Shown here: positions 19,507 through 29,727 of the stretch, in pieces | Layout: the number at the start of each line of letters is the position of its first letter | Numbering within the stretch: the first letter of the stretch is position 1 | From: Streptomyces typhae | Lineage (GTDB): Bacteria > Actinomycetota > Actinomycetes > Streptomycetales > Streptomycetaceae | Length of the DNA stretch: 64,000 nt | Direction of reading: 5' to 3' | NCBI RefSeq assembly: GCF_009755605.1 | Contig: NZ_WPNZ01000001.1 | Span: forward strand, 620,001-684,000 | The notes under the pieces: model-generated | Told to the model about the DNA's origin: nothing | Databases searched by the model: none | Seen by the model: only the letters and a program-made list of their open reading frames with translations | Program-made: the position numbers and the translations under genes

Positions 19507-19962
19507 TCAGACGAGCTCGGTGACGGTACCGCCGGCGGCGGTGATCTTCTCCTTGGCGGAGCCGGAGACGGCGTCAACCGTCACCTGCAGCGCCACGGTG
19601 ACCTCACCCTGGCCGAGGACCTTGACAAGGCTGTTCTTGCGAACGGCGCCCTTGGCGACCAGGTCGGCCACCGTGACCTCGCCACCCTCGGGGTAGAGGG
19701 AGGCGAGCTTGTCCAGGTTGACGACCTGGAACTCGGTCTTGAACGGGTTCTTGAAGCCCTTGAGCTTCGGGAGACGCATGTGGAGGGGCATCTGCCCGCC
19801 CTCGAAGCGCTCCGGAACCTGGTAACGAGCCTTGGTGCCCTTGGTACCACGACCGGCCGTCTTACCCTTCGACGCCTCACCGCGACCCACACGGGTCTTC
19901 GCGGTCTTGGCACCGGGGGCGGGACGGAGGTTGTGGATCTTGAGCGGGTTGTTCTCCGCCAT
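19507..19962 (-). CDS. rplO: 50S ribosomal protein L15
   Basis: Large-subunit assembly protein. The 151 aa product begins [19 protein letters not shown], has the glycine-rich [22 protein letters not shown] and the C-terminal [26 protein letters not shown]. Its start lies 2 nt after the rpmD stop. Last gene before the terminator at 19438-19471. Confidence 0.98.
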   Translation of the reverse strand: MAENNPLKIHNLRPAPGAKTAKTRVGRGEASKGKTAGRGTKGTKARYQVPERFEGGQMPLHMRLPKLKGFKNPFKTEFQVVNLDKLASLYPEGGEVTVADLVAKGAVRKNSLVKVLGQGEVTVALQVTVDAVSGSAKEKITAAGGTVTELV

Positions 19963-19964
19963 GA

Positions 19965-20147
19965 TCAGTCGACCTCCTCGACCGTCACGAGGTGGCGGAC
20001 GGTGTGCACCATGCCGCGGAACTCGGGGCGGTCCTCCTTGACGACCTGCGTGTTGATGCCCTTGAGACCAAGGGAGCGCAGGGTGTCACGGTGGTTCTGC
20101 TTGCTGCCGATGTACGACTTCGTCTGCGTGATCTTGAGCTGAGCCAT
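19965..20147 (-). CDS. rpmD: 50S ribosomal protein L30
   Basis: Small large-subunit protein. The 60 aa product [20 protein letters not shown] ... [11 protein letters not shown] includes the family block [17 protein letters not shown]. The start at ATG 20147 lies just past the rpsE stop (2-nt gap). Confidence 0.98.
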   Translation of the reverse strand: MAQLKITQTKSYIGSKQNHRDTLRSLGLKGINTQVVKEDRPEFRGMVHTVRHLVTVEEVD

Positions 20148-20149
20148 GA

Positions 20150-20755
20150 TTACGCACCCGCTCCCGCACGCGCACGCAGGAGAGCCGCGGGGGCGACGTC
20201 CTCGAGCGGCAGACCACGGCGAGCCGCGATCTCCTCGGGACGCTGCAGGCCCTTGAGGGCCGCCACGGTCGCGTGCACGATGTTGATCGCGTTGTCGGAG
20301 CCCAGGGACTTCGACAGGATGTCGTGAACGCCGGCGCACTCGAGCACGGCACGCACCGGGCCACCGGCGATAACACCGGTACCGGGGGAAGCAGGCTTGA
20401 GCAGGACGACGCCCGCGGCCTTCTCGCCCTGGATGGGGTGCGGGATGGTGCCCTGGATACGGGGGACCTTGAAGAAGTGCTTCTTGGCCTCCTCCACACC
20501 CTTGGCGATGGCGGCCGGCACCTCCTTGGCCTTGCCGTAACCGACACCCACGGTGCCGTCACCGTCGCCCACCACGACCAGCGCGGTGAAGCTGAAGCGA
20601 CGACCACCCTTCACAACCTTGGCGACGCGGTTGATCGCGACGACGCGCTCAACGTACGCGGTCTTCTCGGCGGCAGCTGCGCCGCCGTCACGGCCCTTCC
20701 GGTCCCGCCGCTCGCCGCCACCGGCACCGCCACCGCGGCGCTGGGGTCCAGCCAT
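20150..20755 (-). CDS. rpsE: 30S ribosomal protein S5
   Basis: Small-subunit protein needed for decoding fidelity and helicase activity at the mRNA entry. The 201 aa product has a Gly/Arg-rich N-terminal extension ([20 protein letters not shown]), then [21 protein letters not shown] and the S5 double-psi core with [14 protein letters not shown]. Candidate spectinomycin-contact loop [10 protein letters not shown] is intact. Confidence 0.98.
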   Translation of the reverse strand: MAGPQRRGGGAGGGERRDRKGRDGGAAAAEKTAYVERVVAINRVAKVVKGGRRFSFTALVVVGDGDGTVGVGYGKAKEVPAAIAKGVEEAKKHFFKVPRIQGTIPHPIQGEKAAGVVLLKPASPGTGVIAGGPVRAVLECAGVHDILSKSLGSDNAINIVHATVAALKGLQRPEEIAARRGLPLEDVAPAALLRARAGAGA

Positions 20756-20819
20756 TGGAATTACCTCTCTCTGTTTCCGCTAGCTACGCAGTGACACAGG
20801 TCGCTGCGCGACGGACGAC

Positions 20820-21203
20820 TCAGAACTTGAGTCCGGCTTCGCGGGCGGCGTCCGCCAGAGCGGCGATGCGCCCGGCGTACTGGTTACCACCACGGTCGAA
20901 CACGACAGCCTCGACACCGGCGGCCTTGGCGCGCTCGGCGACCAGGGCGCCGACCTGCTTGGCCTGCGCCGACTTGTCGCCCTCGCCACCGCGGATCGTC
21001 GTGTCCAGGGTCGAGGCCGACGCGAGGGTGTGACCCTTCACGTCGTCGATGACCTGGGCGACGATGTTGCGGTTGGAGCGCGTCACGACCAGGCGCGGAC
21101 GCTCGGCCGTACCGGAGATGTGCTTCCGGATACGAATGTGACGGCGCTTGATGGCAGCACGCTTGTAAGCGTCGCCCTTAGCAATCTTGACACCGTATGC
21201 CAT
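20820..21203 (-). CDS. rplR: 50S ribosomal protein L18
   Basis: Binds 5S rRNA with L5. The 127 aa product has [19 protein letters not shown] and ends [20 protein letters not shown]. Start at ATG 21203, 3 nt after the rplF stop. Confidence 0.98.
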   Translation of the reverse strand: MAYGVKIAKGDAYKRAAIKRRHIRIRKHISGTAERPRLVVTRSNRNIVAQVIDDVKGHTLASASTLDTTIRGGEGDKSAQAKQVGALVAERAKAAGVEAVVFDRGGNQYAGRIAALADAAREAGLKF

Positions 21204-21206
21204 GGC

Positions 21207-21746
21207 TTACTTACCCGCCTTTCCGACCTTGCGGCGGATGACTTCGCCCTCGTACTTGACGCCCTTGGCCTTGTACGGGTCAGGCTTGCGCAGCTTGCGG
21301 ATGTTGGCCGCAACCTCGCCGACCTTCTGCTTGTCGATGCCCTCGACCGAGAACTTGGTCGGCGACTCGACCTTGAACGAGATGCCCTCGGGCGCCTCGA
21401 CCAGGATCGGGTGGCTGTAGCCGAGCGAGAACTCCAGGTTGGAGCCCTTCGCCAGGACGCGGTAACCGACACCGCTGATCTCGAGCTTCTTCACGTAACC
21501 CTGGGTCACGCCGGTGATCATGTTCGCCACCAGCGTGCGGGACAGGCCGTGCAGGGCCTTGTTCTGACGCTCGTCGTTGGGGCGGGTGACGCTGAGCACG
21601 CCGTCCTCACCCTTGGCGATCTCGATCGGTGCGACGACCGTGTGGCTCAGGGCGCCCTTGGGGCCCTTCACCTGGACCGTCTGGCCGTCGATGGTGACGT
21701 CCACGCCGGCGGGAACCGTGATGGGGAGCTTGCCAATACGCGACAT
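21207..21746 (-). CDS. rplF: 50S ribosomal protein L6
   Basis: Binds near the sarcin-ricin loop and factor-binding site. The 179 aa product starts [20 protein letters not shown] and ends in the L6 signature region [18 protein letters not shown]. Between rpsH and rplR, close packed. Confidence 0.98.
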   Translation of the reverse strand: MSRIGKLPITVPAGVDVTIDGQTVQVKGPKGALSHTVVAPIEIAKGEDGVLSVTRPNDERQNKALHGLSRTLVANMITGVTQGYVKKLEISGVGYRVLAKGSNLEFSLGYSHPILVEAPEGISFKVESPTKFSVEGIDKQKVGEVAANIRKLRKPDPYKAKGVKYEGEVIRRKVGKAGK

Positions 21747-21770
21747 AGCTGTTTCCTCCGTTCCCTTCCG

Positions 21771-22169
21771 CTACCAGACGTAGGCGAGGACTTCCCCACC
21801 CACGCCCTTCTTGCCCGCCTGCTGGCCGGTGAGCAGACCGTGCGACGTGGAGATGATGGCCACGCCCAGGCCGCCGAGCACCTTCGGCAGGTTGGTGGAC
21901 TTCGCGTACACGCGCAGACCAGGCTTCGAGATCCGCTTGATGCCCGCGATGGAGCGCTCACGGTTCGGCCCGAACTTGAGCTCGAGAACGAGGTTCTTGC
22001 CGACCTCGGCGTCCTCGACCTTCCAGCCCGTGATGAAACCCTCCTGCTGGAGGATCTCCGCGATGTGCGACTTGATCTTGCTGTGCGGCATCGCCACGGA
22101 GTCGTGGTACGCCGAGTTCGCGTTCCGCAGACGCGTAAGCATGTCTGCGATCGGATCAGTCATGGTCAT
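21771..22169 (-). CDS. rpsH: 30S ribosomal protein S8
   Basis: Central-domain 16S rRNA binder and the translational repressor of the spc operon in E. coli. The 132 aa product [20 protein letters not shown] ends [11 protein letters not shown]. The ATG at 22169 is taken; 22163 (MTDPIAD) is an alternative. The upstream gap to the S14 gene is unusually long (212 bp) and rich in inverted repeats. Confidence 0.98.
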   Translation of the reverse strand: MTMTDPIADMLTRLRNANSAYHDSVAMPHSKIKSHIAEILQQEGFITGWKVEDAEVGKNLVLELKFGPNRERSIAGIKRISKPGLRVYAKSTNLPKVLGGLGVAIISTSHGLLTGQQAGKKGVGGEVLAYVW

Positions 22170-22297
22170 GAATTGGCCTTCGGCCTCTCTCGCCGGGGTT
22201 TCCTGTATGCGCCATCCCTCTCCCCACACAGAAGCGGGACGGGTGCGGCGCGGGGACCTACGGCGTAGTAAGTCGTACGAGGGCGGCAGGCGCCCAA

Positions 22298-22380
22298 CCA
22301 CACAAGCCTAAGGCATGTGTGGTGGGCCACCCACCAACCTCATTGCTTACCGAGAGCGTCCGGTAACCCCTATTAGGGGG
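22298..22380 (-). promoter_or_regulatory. Hairpin-rich spacer inside the spc cluster (rpsZ-rpsH)
   Basis: Three inverted repeats lie between the S14 stop and the S8 start. The first is CCACACA (22298-22304) with TGTGTGG (22316-22322), including an inner GCC/GGC pair. The second is GGTGGG/CCCACC just after it. The third is GTAACCCC (22363-22370) facing the AACCCCC next to the S14 stop. Such a spacer could be an intra-operon attenuator, a processing site or a terminator with a new promoter beyond. Confidence 0.5.
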
Positions 22381-22381
22381 T

Positions 22382-22567
22382 TTACCAGGAGCTCTTGGTC
22401 ACGCCCGGCAGCTCGCCACGGTGAGCCATCTCACGAAGGCACACGCGGCACAGGCCGAACTTGCGGTACACGGAGTGCGGACGGCCGCAGCGCTGGCAGC
22501 GGGTGTACGCACGCACACCGAACTTGGGCTTACGAGCAGCCTTGGCAATCAGAGCCTTCTTCGCCAT
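22382..22567 (-). CDS. rpsZ: 30S ribosomal protein S14, zinc-binding type Z
   Basis: Head protein of the small subunit. The 61 aa product [20 protein letters not shown] carries two CxxC pairs (CQRC and CRVC), so it is the short zinc-binding form used when zinc is sufficient. Many Streptomyces keep a zinc-free paralogue elsewhere. An upstream in-frame start would add MSE. It starts 5 nt after rplE. Confidence 0.98.
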   Translation of the reverse strand: MAKKALIAKAARKPKFGVRAYTRCQRCGRPHSVYRKFGLCRVCLREMAHRGELPGVTKSSW

Positions 22568-22572
22568 CTCGC

Positions 22573-23130
22573 TCACGCCTCCTTGAACGGGAAGCCGAGG
22601 TGACGAAGGAGCGCCCGGCCCTCAGCGTCGTTGGTCGCCGTGGTGACCACGGTGATGTCCATACCCCGGACACGGTCGATCTTGTCCTGGTCGATCTCGT
22701 GGAACATGACCTGCTCCGTGAGACCGAAGGTGTAGTTGCCACGGCCGTCGAACTGCTTGGGGGACAGACCGCGGAAGTCGCGGATGCGCGGCAGCGCGAG
22801 CGACAGGGTGCGGTCCAGGAACTCCCACATGCGGTCGCCACGGAGCGTGACGTGGGCGCCGATCGGCTGACCCTCACGCAGCTTGAACTGCGCGATGGAC
22901 TTCCGGGCCTTGGTGATGGCCGGCTTCTGACCGGTGATCGTGGTCAGGTCACGGACGGCACCGTCCATGAGCTTGGAGTCACGGGCGGCGTCGCCGACAC
23001 CCATGTTCACCACGATCTTGACGAGGCCGGGGGTCTGCATGACGTTCTCGTACGAGAACTCTTCCTGCAGCTTCGCCTTGATCTCGTCGCGGTACTTCGT
23101 CTTGAGACGCGGAGTGGTGGTGGTCGTCAT
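22573..23130 (-). CDS. rplE: 50S ribosomal protein L5
   Basis: 5S rRNA-binding protein contacting P-site tRNA. The 185 aa product has [40 protein letters not shown] and [11 protein letters not shown]. Its ATG overlaps the rplX stop by one base. Confidence 0.98.
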   Translation of the reverse strand: MTTTTTPRLKTKYRDEIKAKLQEEFSYENVMQTPGLVKIVVNMGVGDAARDSKLMDGAVRDLTTITGQKPAITKARKSIAQFKLREGQPIGAHVTLRGDRMWEFLDRTLSLALPRIRDFRGLSPKQFDGRGNYTFGLTEQVMFHEIDQDKIDRVRGMDITVVTTATNDAEGRALLRHLGFPFKEA

Positions 23131-23453
23131 CAGATGTCCTCACCCGTCCGCTTGGCAACGCGGATCTTGTTGCCCTCGTCGTCGAAGCGGTAACCGACGC
23201 GCGTGACGACCTTGTTGCCGTCCTTCTCCACGACCAGCTGGACGTTGGAGACGTGGACGGGGGCCTCGGTGGTCACGATGCCGCCGGCCTGCGAGCCGCT
23301 GGCGGTCGGGCCGGCCTTCGTGTGCTTCTTGACCCGGTTGACACCCTCGACCAGGACGCGCTCCTCGCGCGGGTAAGCGGCAATGACCTTGCCCTGCTTG
23401 CCCTTGTCCTTGCCGGTGATGACCTGAACCAGATCACCCTTCTTGATCTTCAT
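23130..23453 (-). CDS. rplX: 50S ribosomal protein L24
   Basis: Assembly-initiating protein with a KOW motif ([20 protein letters not shown]) at the N-terminus. 107 aa. It lies 2 nt downstream of rplN and overlaps rplE by one base. Confidence 0.98.
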   Translation of the reverse strand: MKIKKGDLVQVITGKDKGKQGKVIAAYPREERVLVEGVNRVKKHTKAGPTASGSQAGGIVTTEAPVHVSNVQLVVEKDGNKVVTRVGYRFDDEGNKIRVAKRTGEDI

Positions 23454-23455
23454 GC

Positions 23456-23824
23456 TTACAGCACCTCCGGCGCGAGCGAGATGATCTTCATGAACTTCTT
23501 CTCGCGCAGCTCACGGCCGACCGGGCCGAAGATACGGGTGCCGCGAGGGTCGCCGTCGTTCTTCAGAATGACGGCGGCGTTCTCGTCGAAGCGGATGTAC
23601 GAGCCGTCCGGACGGCGGCGCTCCTTGACGGTGCGAACGATGACCGCCTTGACGACGTCACCCTTCTTCACGTTGCCACCGGGGATCGCATCCTTGACGG
23701 TGGCGACGATGACGTCACCGATGCCCGCGTAGCGGCGACCAGAGCCACCGAGAACACGGATGGTGAGGATTTCCTTCGCACCCGTGTTGTCGGCGACGCG
23801 AAGTCGCGACTCCTGCTGGATCAC
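23456..23824 (-). CDS. rplN: 50S ribosomal protein L14
   Basis: Forms an intersubunit bridge. The 122 aa product starts [20 protein letters not shown] and contains the L14 signature region with [17 protein letters not shown]. It opens the group after a 106-bp gap from rpsQ. Confidence 0.99.
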   Translation of the reverse strand: MIQQESRLRVADNTGAKEILTIRVLGGSGRRYAGIGDVIVATVKDAIPGGNVKKGDVVKAVIVRTVKERRRPDGSYIRFDENAAVILKNDGDPRGTRIFGPVGRELREKKFMKIISLAPEVL

Positions 23825-23930
23825 GTCTATCTCCTGTGTGTCTGCCGGTTCCCGGCAGGGGCTTCCCTCTTACGAGGCCGGCCCCTGCCGAGCCTGGCGG
23901 AACTGATCCGAGGGGAAACCCCCTCGGAAA

Positions 23931-24221
23931 TTACTTGGCCTTCTCGAGGATCTCGACGACGCGCCAGCGCTTCGTCGCGGACAGCGGCCGGGTCTCCATG
24001 AGGAGGACGCGGTCACCGACACCCGCGGCGTTCTGCTCGTCGTGCGCCTTGAGCTTGTTCGTACGGCGGATGACCTTGCCGTACAGCGCGTGCTTGACGC
24101 GGTCCTCGACAGCGACGACGACGGTCTTGTCCATCTTGTCGCTGACGACCAGACCCTCACGGGTCTTGCGGAAGCCGCGCGCGGCCTTGGTCTCTTCAGT
24201 CACGTTGCTGCTCTCGCTCAT
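23931..24221 (-). CDS. rpsQ: 30S ribosomal protein S17
   Basis: Primary 16S rRNA-binding protein. The 96 aa product has a short acidic leader ([20 protein letters not shown]), the core [20 protein letters not shown] and the C-terminal [20 protein letters not shown]. Its ATG overlaps the rpmC stop by one base. Confidence 0.98.
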   Translation of the reverse strand: MSESSNVTEETKAARGFRKTREGLVVSDKMDKTVVVAVEDRVKHALYGKVIRRTNKLKAHDEQNAAGVGDRVLLMETRPLSATKRWRVVEILEKAK

Positions 24222-24445
24222 CAGGCGCTCTCCACCGTCTCGATGCCCAGCTCACGCTCGCGCATCAGGGTGTAGATCCGGGCGATGTCCTTGCGGACGG
24301 CCTTCAGCCGGCCGTGGTTCTCGAGCTGCCCGGTCGCCGCCTGGAAGCGGAGGTTGAACAGCTCTTCCTTGGCCTCGCGGAGCTTGTTGAGGAGCTCCTC
24401 GTTGCCCAGCTCGCGCAGCTCGGACGCCTTGGTTCCGGCCGACAT
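24221..24445 (-). CDS. rpmC: 50S ribosomal protein L29
   Basis: Exit-tunnel protein near the signal-recognition-particle docking site. The 74 aa product [20 protein letters not shown] is mostly two helices and ends [12 protein letters not shown]. The ATG at 24445 overlaps the rplP stop by one base (TGATG). Confidence 0.98.
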   Translation of the reverse strand: MSAGTKASELRELGNEELLNKLREAKEELFNLRFQAATGQLENHGRLKAVRKDIARIYTLMRERELGIETVESA

Positions 24446-24864
24446 CACGCTTCACCTGCCTCGCGCCGGACAATGCGGCACTTCATCGGAAGCTTGTGAG
24501 CAGCGCGGGTAAGCGCCTCACGCGCAATCTTCTCGTTCGGGAAGGACAGTTCGAACATCACCCGACCGGGCTTGACGTTCGCGACCCACCACTCCGGCGA
24601 ACCCTTACCGGAACCCATGCGGGTCTCGGCGGGCTTCTTCGTGAGGGGACGGTCCGGGTAGATGTTGATCCAGACCTTGCCGCCACGCTTGATGTGGCGG
24701 GTCATCGCGATACGCGCGGCCTCGATCTGGCGGTTCGTCACGTACGCCGGGGTCAGCGCCTGGATGCCGTACTCGCCGAACGCAACCTGCGTACCACCCT
24801 TGGACATACCGCTGCGCTTCGGGTGGTGCTGCTTGCGGTGCTTGACCCTACGGGGGATCAGCAT
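24445..24864 (-). CDS. rplP: 50S ribosomal protein L16
   Basis: Organises the A-site tRNA pocket of the large subunit. The 139 aa product starts [20 protein letters not shown] and contains [20 protein letters not shown]. It starts 5 nt after rpsC. Confidence 0.99.
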   Translation of the reverse strand: MLIPRRVKHRKQHHPKRSGMSKGGTQVAFGEYGIQALTPAYVTNRQIEAARIAMTRHIKRGGKVWINIYPDRPLTKKPAETRMGSGKGSPEWWVANVKPGRVMFELSFPNEKIAREALTRAAHKLPMKCRIVRREAGEA

Positions 24865-24869
24865 TTCGG

Positions 24870-25709
24870 TCAGGCCTCCGTTCCGGTGCTCTCAGCAGCC
24901 GGAGCGGCGGCGGCGGGCGCCTCGGCCTTGGGGGCCTCGGCGGCCGGAGCCGACTGCTGCTGCGGCTTGCGACCGCGACCGCCACGCTCGCCACCGCGGC
25001 CACCACGGGCCGGGCGGTCGTTGCCACCACGGGCCGGGCGGTTGCCGGCGCGGGCAGCGGCGTTCTCGGCGCGGACCTCGGCGATGTTCTTGACGTCGCC
25101 CTTGTAGATCCAGACCTTCACACCGATGCGGCCGAAGGTCGTCTTGGCCTCGAAGAAGCCGTAGTCGACGTTCGCGCGGAGCGTGTGCAGGGGCACACGG
25201 CCCTCGCGGTAGAACTCCGAGCGGGACATCTCGGCGCCGCCGAGACGGCCACCACACTGGATCTTGATGCCCTTGGCGCCCGCCTTCATCGCCGACTGCA
25301 TGCTCTTGCGCATGGCACGGCGGAAGGAGACGCGGGAGGACAGCTGCTCGGCGACGGCCTGGGCCACGAGCTGAGCGTCCGTCTCGGGGTTCTTGACCTC
25401 GAGGATGTTCAGCTGGACCTGCTTGCCCGTGAGCTTCTCGAGGTCGCCGCGGATGCGGTCGGCCTCGGCGCCGCGGCGGCCGATGACGATGCCGGGACGA
25501 GCGGTGTGGATGTCCACACGCACGCGGTCACGGGTGCGCTCGATCTCCACCTTCGAGATGCCGGCGCGCTCCATGCCGGACGTCATCATCCGACGGATGG
25601 CGACGTCTTCCTTGACGTAGTCCTTGTACAGCTTGTCGGCGTACCAGCGGGACTTGAAGTCCGTGGTGACACCGAGCCGGAACCCGTGCGGGTTTACCTT
25701 CTGGCCCAT
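24870..25709 (-). CDS. rpsC: 30S ribosomal protein S3
   Basis: Forms part of the mRNA entry channel. The 279 aa product starts [20 protein letters not shown], has a KH domain ([20 protein letters not shown]) and the RGTA-like C-terminal core. A long actinobacterial tail rich in Arg/Gly then Ala/Glu ([20 protein letters not shown]) makes it about 45-60 residues longer than in E. coli. Its ATG overlaps the rplV stop by one base. Confidence 0.98.
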   Translation of the reverse strand: MGQKVNPHGFRLGVTTDFKSRWYADKLYKDYVKEDVAIRRMMTSGMERAGISKVEIERTRDRVRVDIHTARPGIVIGRRGAEADRIRGDLEKLTGKQVQLNILEVKNPETDAQLVAQAVAEQLSSRVSFRRAMRKSMQSAMKAGAKGIKIQCGGRLGGAEMSRSEFYREGRVPLHTLRANVDYGFFEAKTTFGRIGVKVWIYKGDVKNIAEVRAENAAARAGNRPARGGNDRPARGGRGGERGGRGRKPQQQSAPAAEAPKAEAPAAAAPAAESTGTEA

Positions 25710-26056
25710 TACCGGGTTCCTTCCTTGCTGCTGACGACCACGGTGATGTGGCTGGTCCGCTTACGGATCCGGTAGGCACGGCCCTGGGCACGCGGACGGA
25801 ACCGCTTCAGGGTCGGGCCCTCATCCACGTACGCCTCGCTGATGAACAGCGAAGAGGCGTCACTGTGGTCGTAGTTGTGCGCGGCGTTGGCAATGGCGCT
25901 GTCCAGCACCTTGCCGACCGGCACGCTCGCGGCCTGCGGGGCGAAACGCAGGACCGCCTGAGCCTCCGTGGCATCCATGCCACGGATGAGGTCCACCACG
26001 CGGCGGGCCTTCATGGGCGTGACGCGGATGTACCGCGCCTGGGCCCTGGCTTCCAT
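25709..26056 (-). CDS. rplV: 50S ribosomal protein L22
   Basis: Its beta hairpin lines the peptide exit tunnel, where macrolide resistance changes occur. The 115 aa product from ATG 26056 ([20 protein letters not shown]) is preferred over the longer reading because GAAGGGA lies just upstream. It ends in the loop [20 protein letters not shown] typical of L22, which appears unaltered. Confidence 0.98.
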   Translation of the reverse strand: MEARAQARYIRVTPMKARRVVDLIRGMDATEAQAVLRFAPQAASVPVGKVLDSAIANAAHNYDHSDASSLFISEAYVDEGPTLKRFRPRAQGRAYRIRKRTSHITVVVSSKEGTR

Positions 26057-26097
26057 GGTTGTCCCTTCGGTGTTAGTCACAGTCGTTCACACCCCGC

Positions 26098-26379
26098 TTA
26101 GCGGCGCTTCGACTTGCGGTCGTCCTTGACGTGGCCGCGGAAGGTGCGGGTCGGCGAGAACTCGCCGAGCTTGTGGCCGACCATCGACTCGGTGACGAAC
26201 ACCGGGATGTGGGTCTTGCCGTTGTGCACCGCGATCGTGTGGCCGAGCATCGCCGGGACGATCATCGAGCGGCGGGACCAGGTCTTGATGACGTTCTTGG
26301 TGCCGGCTTCGTTCTGGGCGTCCACCTTCTTGACAAGGTGGTCGTCGACGAAGGGCCCCTTCTTCAGACTACGAGGCAT
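26098..26379 (-). CDS. rpsS: 30S ribosomal protein S19
   Basis: Head protein near the A-site tRNA. The 93 aa product [20 protein letters not shown] has the family block [16 protein letters not shown]. Between rplB and rplV. Confidence 0.99.
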   Translation of the reverse strand: MPRSLKKGPFVDDHLVKKVDAQNEAGTKNVIKTWSRRSMIVPAMLGHTIAVHNGKTHIPVFVTESMVGHKLGEFSPTRTFRGHVKDDRKSKRR

Positions 26380-26391
26380 CTCAACCCGTCC

Positions 26392-27228
26392 TTAGCGCTT
26401 CTTGTTCGTCTTGCGGCGGCGGACGATGTACTTGTTGCTCGCCTTGTTGCGATCACGAGTACGCATTTCCTTCTTGCCCCAGGGCGACACCGGGTGACGG
26501 CCACCCGAGGTCTTGCCCTCGCCACCACCGTGGGGGTGGTCAACCGGGTTCATCACGACACCGCGCACGGTCGGGCGGACGCCCTTCCAGCGCATACGGC
26601 CGGCCTTGCCCCAGTTGATGTTCGACTGCTCGGCGTTGCCGACCTCGCCGACCGTGGCGCGGCAGCGCACGTCGACCAGGCGGATCTCACCGGACGGCAT
26701 ACGAAGGTGGGCCATCGAGCCCTCCTTCGCCAGCAGCTGCACGGAGGCACCCGCGGAGCGGGCGAACTTGGCGCCACCGCCCGGACGGAGCTCGATCGCG
26801 TGGATCGTGGTACCGACCGGGATGTTGCGCAGCGCGAGGTTGTTGCCGGGCTTGATGTCGGCGCCGGGGCCGTTCTCAATCCGGTCACCCTGCGTCAGGC
26901 CACGCGGAGCGATGATGTAGCGCTTCTCGCCGTCTGCGTAGTGCAGCAGGGCGATGCGCGCGGTGCGGTTCGGGTCGTACTCGATGTGCGCGACCTTCGC
27001 CGGCACGCCGTCCTTGTCGTGACGACGGAAGTCGATCACGCGGTAGGCGCGCTTGTGTCCGCCACCCTGGTGGCGAACGGTCACACGACCGGCGTTGTTA
27101 CGGCCGCCCTTGCTGTGCAGGGGGCGGACCAGCGACTTCTCCGGCGTGGACCGCGTGACCTCGACGAAGTCGGCGACGGAGGAGCCACGGCGGCCCGGCG
27201 TCGTCGGCTTGTACTTGCGGATTCCCAT
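26392..27228 (-). CDS. rplB: 50S ribosomal protein L2
   Basis: Core protein needed for subunit association and peptidyl-transferase function. The 278 aa product starts [20 protein letters not shown] and has the near-universal [16 protein letters not shown] with the conserved histidine. It ends in RRRKTNKKR. Confidence 0.99.
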   Translation of the reverse strand: MGIRKYKPTTPGRRGSSVADFVEVTRSTPEKSLVRPLHSKGGRNNAGRVTVRHQGGGHKRAYRVIDFRRHDKDGVPAKVAHIEYDPNRTARIALLHYADGEKRYIIAPRGLTQGDRIENGPGADIKPGNNLALRNIPVGTTIHAIELRPGGGAKFARSAGASVQLLAKEGSMAHLRMPSGEIRLVDVRCRATVGEVGNAEQSNINWGKAGRMRWKGVRPTVRGVVMNPVDHPHGGGEGKTSGGRHPVSPWGKKEMRTRDRNKASNKYIVRRRKTNKKR

Positions 27229-27267
27229 TTCTCAGTCCTCGTCCGATATTCGGACCAGGGCGCTCCG

Positions 27268-27684
27268 TTAGGAGGCCTGGCCGAAGATGTCGATACGGTC
27301 GCCCTCAGCGAGGGTCACGATCGCGCGCTTGGAGTCGGCACGCTTGCCGAAACCGGTGCGGGTGCGCTTGCGCTTGCCCTGGCGGTTGAGCGTGTTGACG
27401 CCGGTGACCTTGACCGAGAAGACCGCCTCGACGGCCTGCTTGATCTGGGTCTTGTTGGCGCCCGGCGCGACGACGAAGGTGTACTTGCCCTCGTCGAGCA
27501 GCGCGTAGCTCTTCTCCGAGACGACCGGCTTGACGAGGACGTCACGGGGGTCCGTGAAGCTCTTGCTCAGCGGCGTCTCAACGGTGTTCTTGCCCTCGGT
27601 GGCGTGGCGACGCGCCTTGGCGACGCGCGCGGCCTTGGCGGCCTTGGCCGCCTTCGGGGCGATAGCGGGGTGACGGATAGCCAT
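27268..27684 (-). CDS. rplW: 50S ribosomal protein L23
   Basis: Exit-site protein that docks trigger factor and signal recognition particle. The 138 aa product has an Ala/Lys-rich N-terminal extension of about 38 residues ([20 protein letters not shown]), then [20 protein letters not shown] and [13 protein letters not shown]. Its ATG overlaps the rplD stop by one base. Confidence 0.97.
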   Translation of the reverse strand: MAIRHPAIAPKAAKAAKAARVAKARRHATEGKNTVETPLSKSFTDPRDVLVKPVVSEKSYALLDEGKYTFVVAPGANKTQIKQAVEAVFSVKVTGVNTLNRQGKRKRTRTGFGKRADSKRAIVTLAEGDRIDIFGQAS

Positions 27685-28340
27685 CAGGCCTCGCTCCCTT
27701 CGGTGTCGGTGGCCTTCGGGCCGGACACGAAGGACTCGAGCGCGGCCTGGGTGAAGACCACGTCGTCCGAGACGAGAACGTCGTACGTGTTGAGCTGGCC
27801 CGGCTCCAGGATGTGGACCTGGGGCAGGTTGCGCGCGGACAGCAGCGCGGCCTCGTCGGAGCGCTCGATGACCAGGAGCACGTTCTTGCGCTCACTGATC
27901 TTGCCGAGCAGGCTCTTCGCGGCCTTGGTCGACGGCGTCTCGCCCTCGATCACGCCGGAGACGACGTGGATGCGAGCGTTGCGGGCCCGGTCGGTGAGGG
28001 CGTGGCGCAGGGCCGCGGCCTTCATCTTCTTCGGGGTCCGCTGCGAGTAGTCACGCGGCACGGGGCCGTGGACGACGCCACCGCCGGCGAACTGCGGAGC
28101 GCGGGTCGAACCCTGACGGGCGCGGCCGGTGCCCTTCTGGCGGTACGGCTTCTTGCCGCCACCGCGGACTTCGCCACGGGTCTTGGTCTTGTGCGTGCCC
28201 TGGCGGGCAGCGGCCAGCTGGGCGACAACGACCTGGTGGATCAGCGGGATGCTGACCTTCTCGACGTCGAAGATCTCCGCGGGGAGCTCGACGGTCCCGG
28301 CCTTGTCGCCTGCCGGCGAAAGGATGTCAATGGTGCTCAT
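27684..28340 (-). CDS. rplD: 50S ribosomal protein L4
   Basis: Tunnel protein and, in E. coli, the autogenous regulator of the S10 operon. The 218 aa product starts at ATG 28340 ([20 protein letters not shown]). The tunnel loop [20 protein letters not shown] is intact, and [20 protein letters not shown] follows. A longer upstream reading overlaps rplC and is not used. Confidence 0.98.
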   Translation of the reverse strand: MSTIDILSPAGDKAGTVELPAEIFDVEKVSIPLIHQVVVAQLAAARQGTHKTKTRGEVRGGGKKPYRQKGTGRARQGSTRAPQFAGGGVVHGPVPRDYSQRTPKKMKAAALRHALTDRARNARIHVVSGVIEGETPSTKAAKSLLGKISERKNVLLVIERSDEAALLSARNLPQVHILEPGQLNTYDVLVSDDVVFTQAALESFVSGPKATDTEGSEA

Positions 28341-28347
28341 CGGTTCC

Positions 28348-28992
28348 TCAAGCCCCCTTGGCCGCGGTACGGACCAGGACGAGGCCGCCGTTCGGACCGG
28401 GCACCGCTCCCTTGATGAGGAGCAGACCCTTCTCCGCGTCAACGGCGTGAACGGTCAGGTTCTGGGTGGTGACCCGCTCGTTGCCCATGCGGCCCGCCAT
28501 GCGGAGGCCCTTGAACACACGACCCGGGGTGGCGCAGCCACCGATGGAGCCGGGCGAGCGGTGCTTGCGCTGGGTGCCGTGGCTGGAGCCGAGGCCACCG
28601 AAGTTGTGGCGCTTCATGACACCGGCGAAGCCCTTGCCCTTGCTCTTGCCGGTGACGTCGACCTTGATGCCGGCCTCGAACACCTCGGCGGTGATCTCCT
28701 GGCCGAGGGTGTACTCGCTGGCGTCAGCGGTACGCAGCTCGACGAGGTGGCGGCGGGGGGTGACGTCGGCCTTGGCGAAGTGGCCCTTGAGGGGCTTGTT
28801 CACCTTGCGCGGGTCGATCTCGCCGAAGGCGATCTGGACCGACTCGTAGCCGTCGGTGTCGTTCGTACGGACCTGGGTCACGACGTTGGGGCCGGCCTTG
28901 ACGACGGTGACCGGAACAACACGGTTGTTCTCGTCCCACACCTGCGTCATGCCGAGCTTCTCGCCCAGGATGCCCTTGATCTGCTTGCTCAT
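28348..28992 (-). CDS. rplC: 50S ribosomal protein L3
   Basis: Early-assembling protein reaching the peptidyl-transferase centre. The 214 aa product has [20 protein letters not shown] and the central [20 protein letters not shown], ending in the typical [18 protein letters not shown]. Second gene of the S10 cluster. Confidence 0.99.
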   Translation of the reverse strand: MSKQIKGILGEKLGMTQVWDENNRVVPVTVVKAGPNVVTQVRTNDTDGYESVQIAFGEIDPRKVNKPLKGHFAKADVTPRRHLVELRTADASEYTLGQEITAEVFEAGIKVDVTGKSKGKGFAGVMKRHNFGGLGSSHGTQRKHRSPGSIGGCATPGRVFKGLRMAGRMGNERVTTQNLTVHAVDAEKGLLLIKGAVPGPNGGLVLVRTAAKGA

Positions 28993-29009
28993 TCTCAGAT
29001 CACCGGCCC

Positions 29010-29318
29010 TCAGAGCTTGATCTCGATGTCGACACCGGCCGGGAGGTCGAGTCGCATCAGAGAGTCAACGGTCTTGGGCGTCGGGTCGAGGATGTCGATC
29101 AGGCGCTTGTGCGTGCGCATCTCGAAGTGCTCGCGCGAGTCCTTGTACTTGTGCGGCGACTTGATGACGCAGTACACGTTCTTCTCAGTGGGCAGCGGCA
29201 CCGGGCCCGCGACCGACGCACCAGTACGCGTCACCGTCTCGACGATCTTCTTCGCCGAGGAGTCGATGACCTCGTGGTCGTAGGCCTTGAGCCGGATGCG
29301 GATCTTCTGTCCCGCCAT
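29010..29318 (-). CDS. rpsJ: 30S ribosomal protein S10
   Basis: Head protein; also partner of NusB in antitermination. The 102 aa product [20 protein letters not shown] has the S10 signature [20 protein letters not shown] and ends GVDIEIKL. First gene of the S10-spc cluster, preceded by a 405-nt leader with a promoter candidate at 29700-29727 and a hairpin motif shared with rpsL. Confidence 0.99.
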   Translation of the reverse strand: MAGQKIRIRLKAYDHEVIDSSAKKIVETVTRTGASVAGPVPLPTEKNVYCVIKSPHKYKDSREHFEMRTHKRLIDILDPTPKTVDSLMRLDLPAGVDIEIKL

Positions 29319-29723
29319 GGCTACTTAGTAGTCCTTTGTCTCGAACGCTCTGGCCCCCGGAAGGCCCTTTTTTCTACTTCCATCCGACCCACGCGGTCGG
29401 GCGTGTCGCAGTCCCGCTCACACAGATCTCCCGAAGGATTCCCTGCTAGGGGCTGCGGCCCTTGGATGACCGCGGGTCCGGGGGAAGAAACCCACCGGGC
29501 GCCTGGCCGAGCCACCGCACCGCACTTCCCGAAAGATTCCCGTACGTCCGCCACAGCGCTGCCTCACGACAGATGGGGCGACGAGTACTGTGGGACTCGC
29601 TTTCAGTTCTCCCGGCGGGAGACGCACAGCATCGGCACTCAACCGAGCAACCCCGTTAGTCTGCCATACGGGGTAGGCGGGGCGCCAATCGGGCCGTAGA
29701 GATTACCCCGTGGCGGGCCTGGG
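29319..29723 (-). other. Leader region of the S10 operon (no gene)
   Basis: 405 bases between the DUF397 stop and rpsJ. It contains a 25-nt hairpin motif at 29384-29408, a purine-rich stretch with GAAAAAAGGG near 29364-29373 on the minus strand and a short CTCCCGG/CCGGGAG palindrome near 29610-29621. I found no credible coding region on either strand. Confidence 0.6.
29384..29408 (-). promoter_or_regulatory. Conserved hairpin motif in the rpsJ leader
   Basis: The minus strand reads CGACACGC followed by CCGACCGCGTGGGTCGG; CCGACC and GGTCGG pair around GCGTG. The 25-nt block matches 38656-38680 upstream of rpsL at 24 of 25 positions and lies 65 nt before the rpsJ start. Confidence 0.7.
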
Positions 29724-29727
29724 TCAA
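29700..29727 (-). promoter_or_regulatory. Candidate rpsJ promoter overlapping the 3' end of a DUF397 gene
   Basis: On the minus strand TTGACC (29722-29727) is followed after 16 nt by TAATCT (29700-29705), close to the vegetative consensus. It would give a leader of about 375 nt and overlaps the last codons of the upstream DUF397 gene. Confidence 0.4.
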
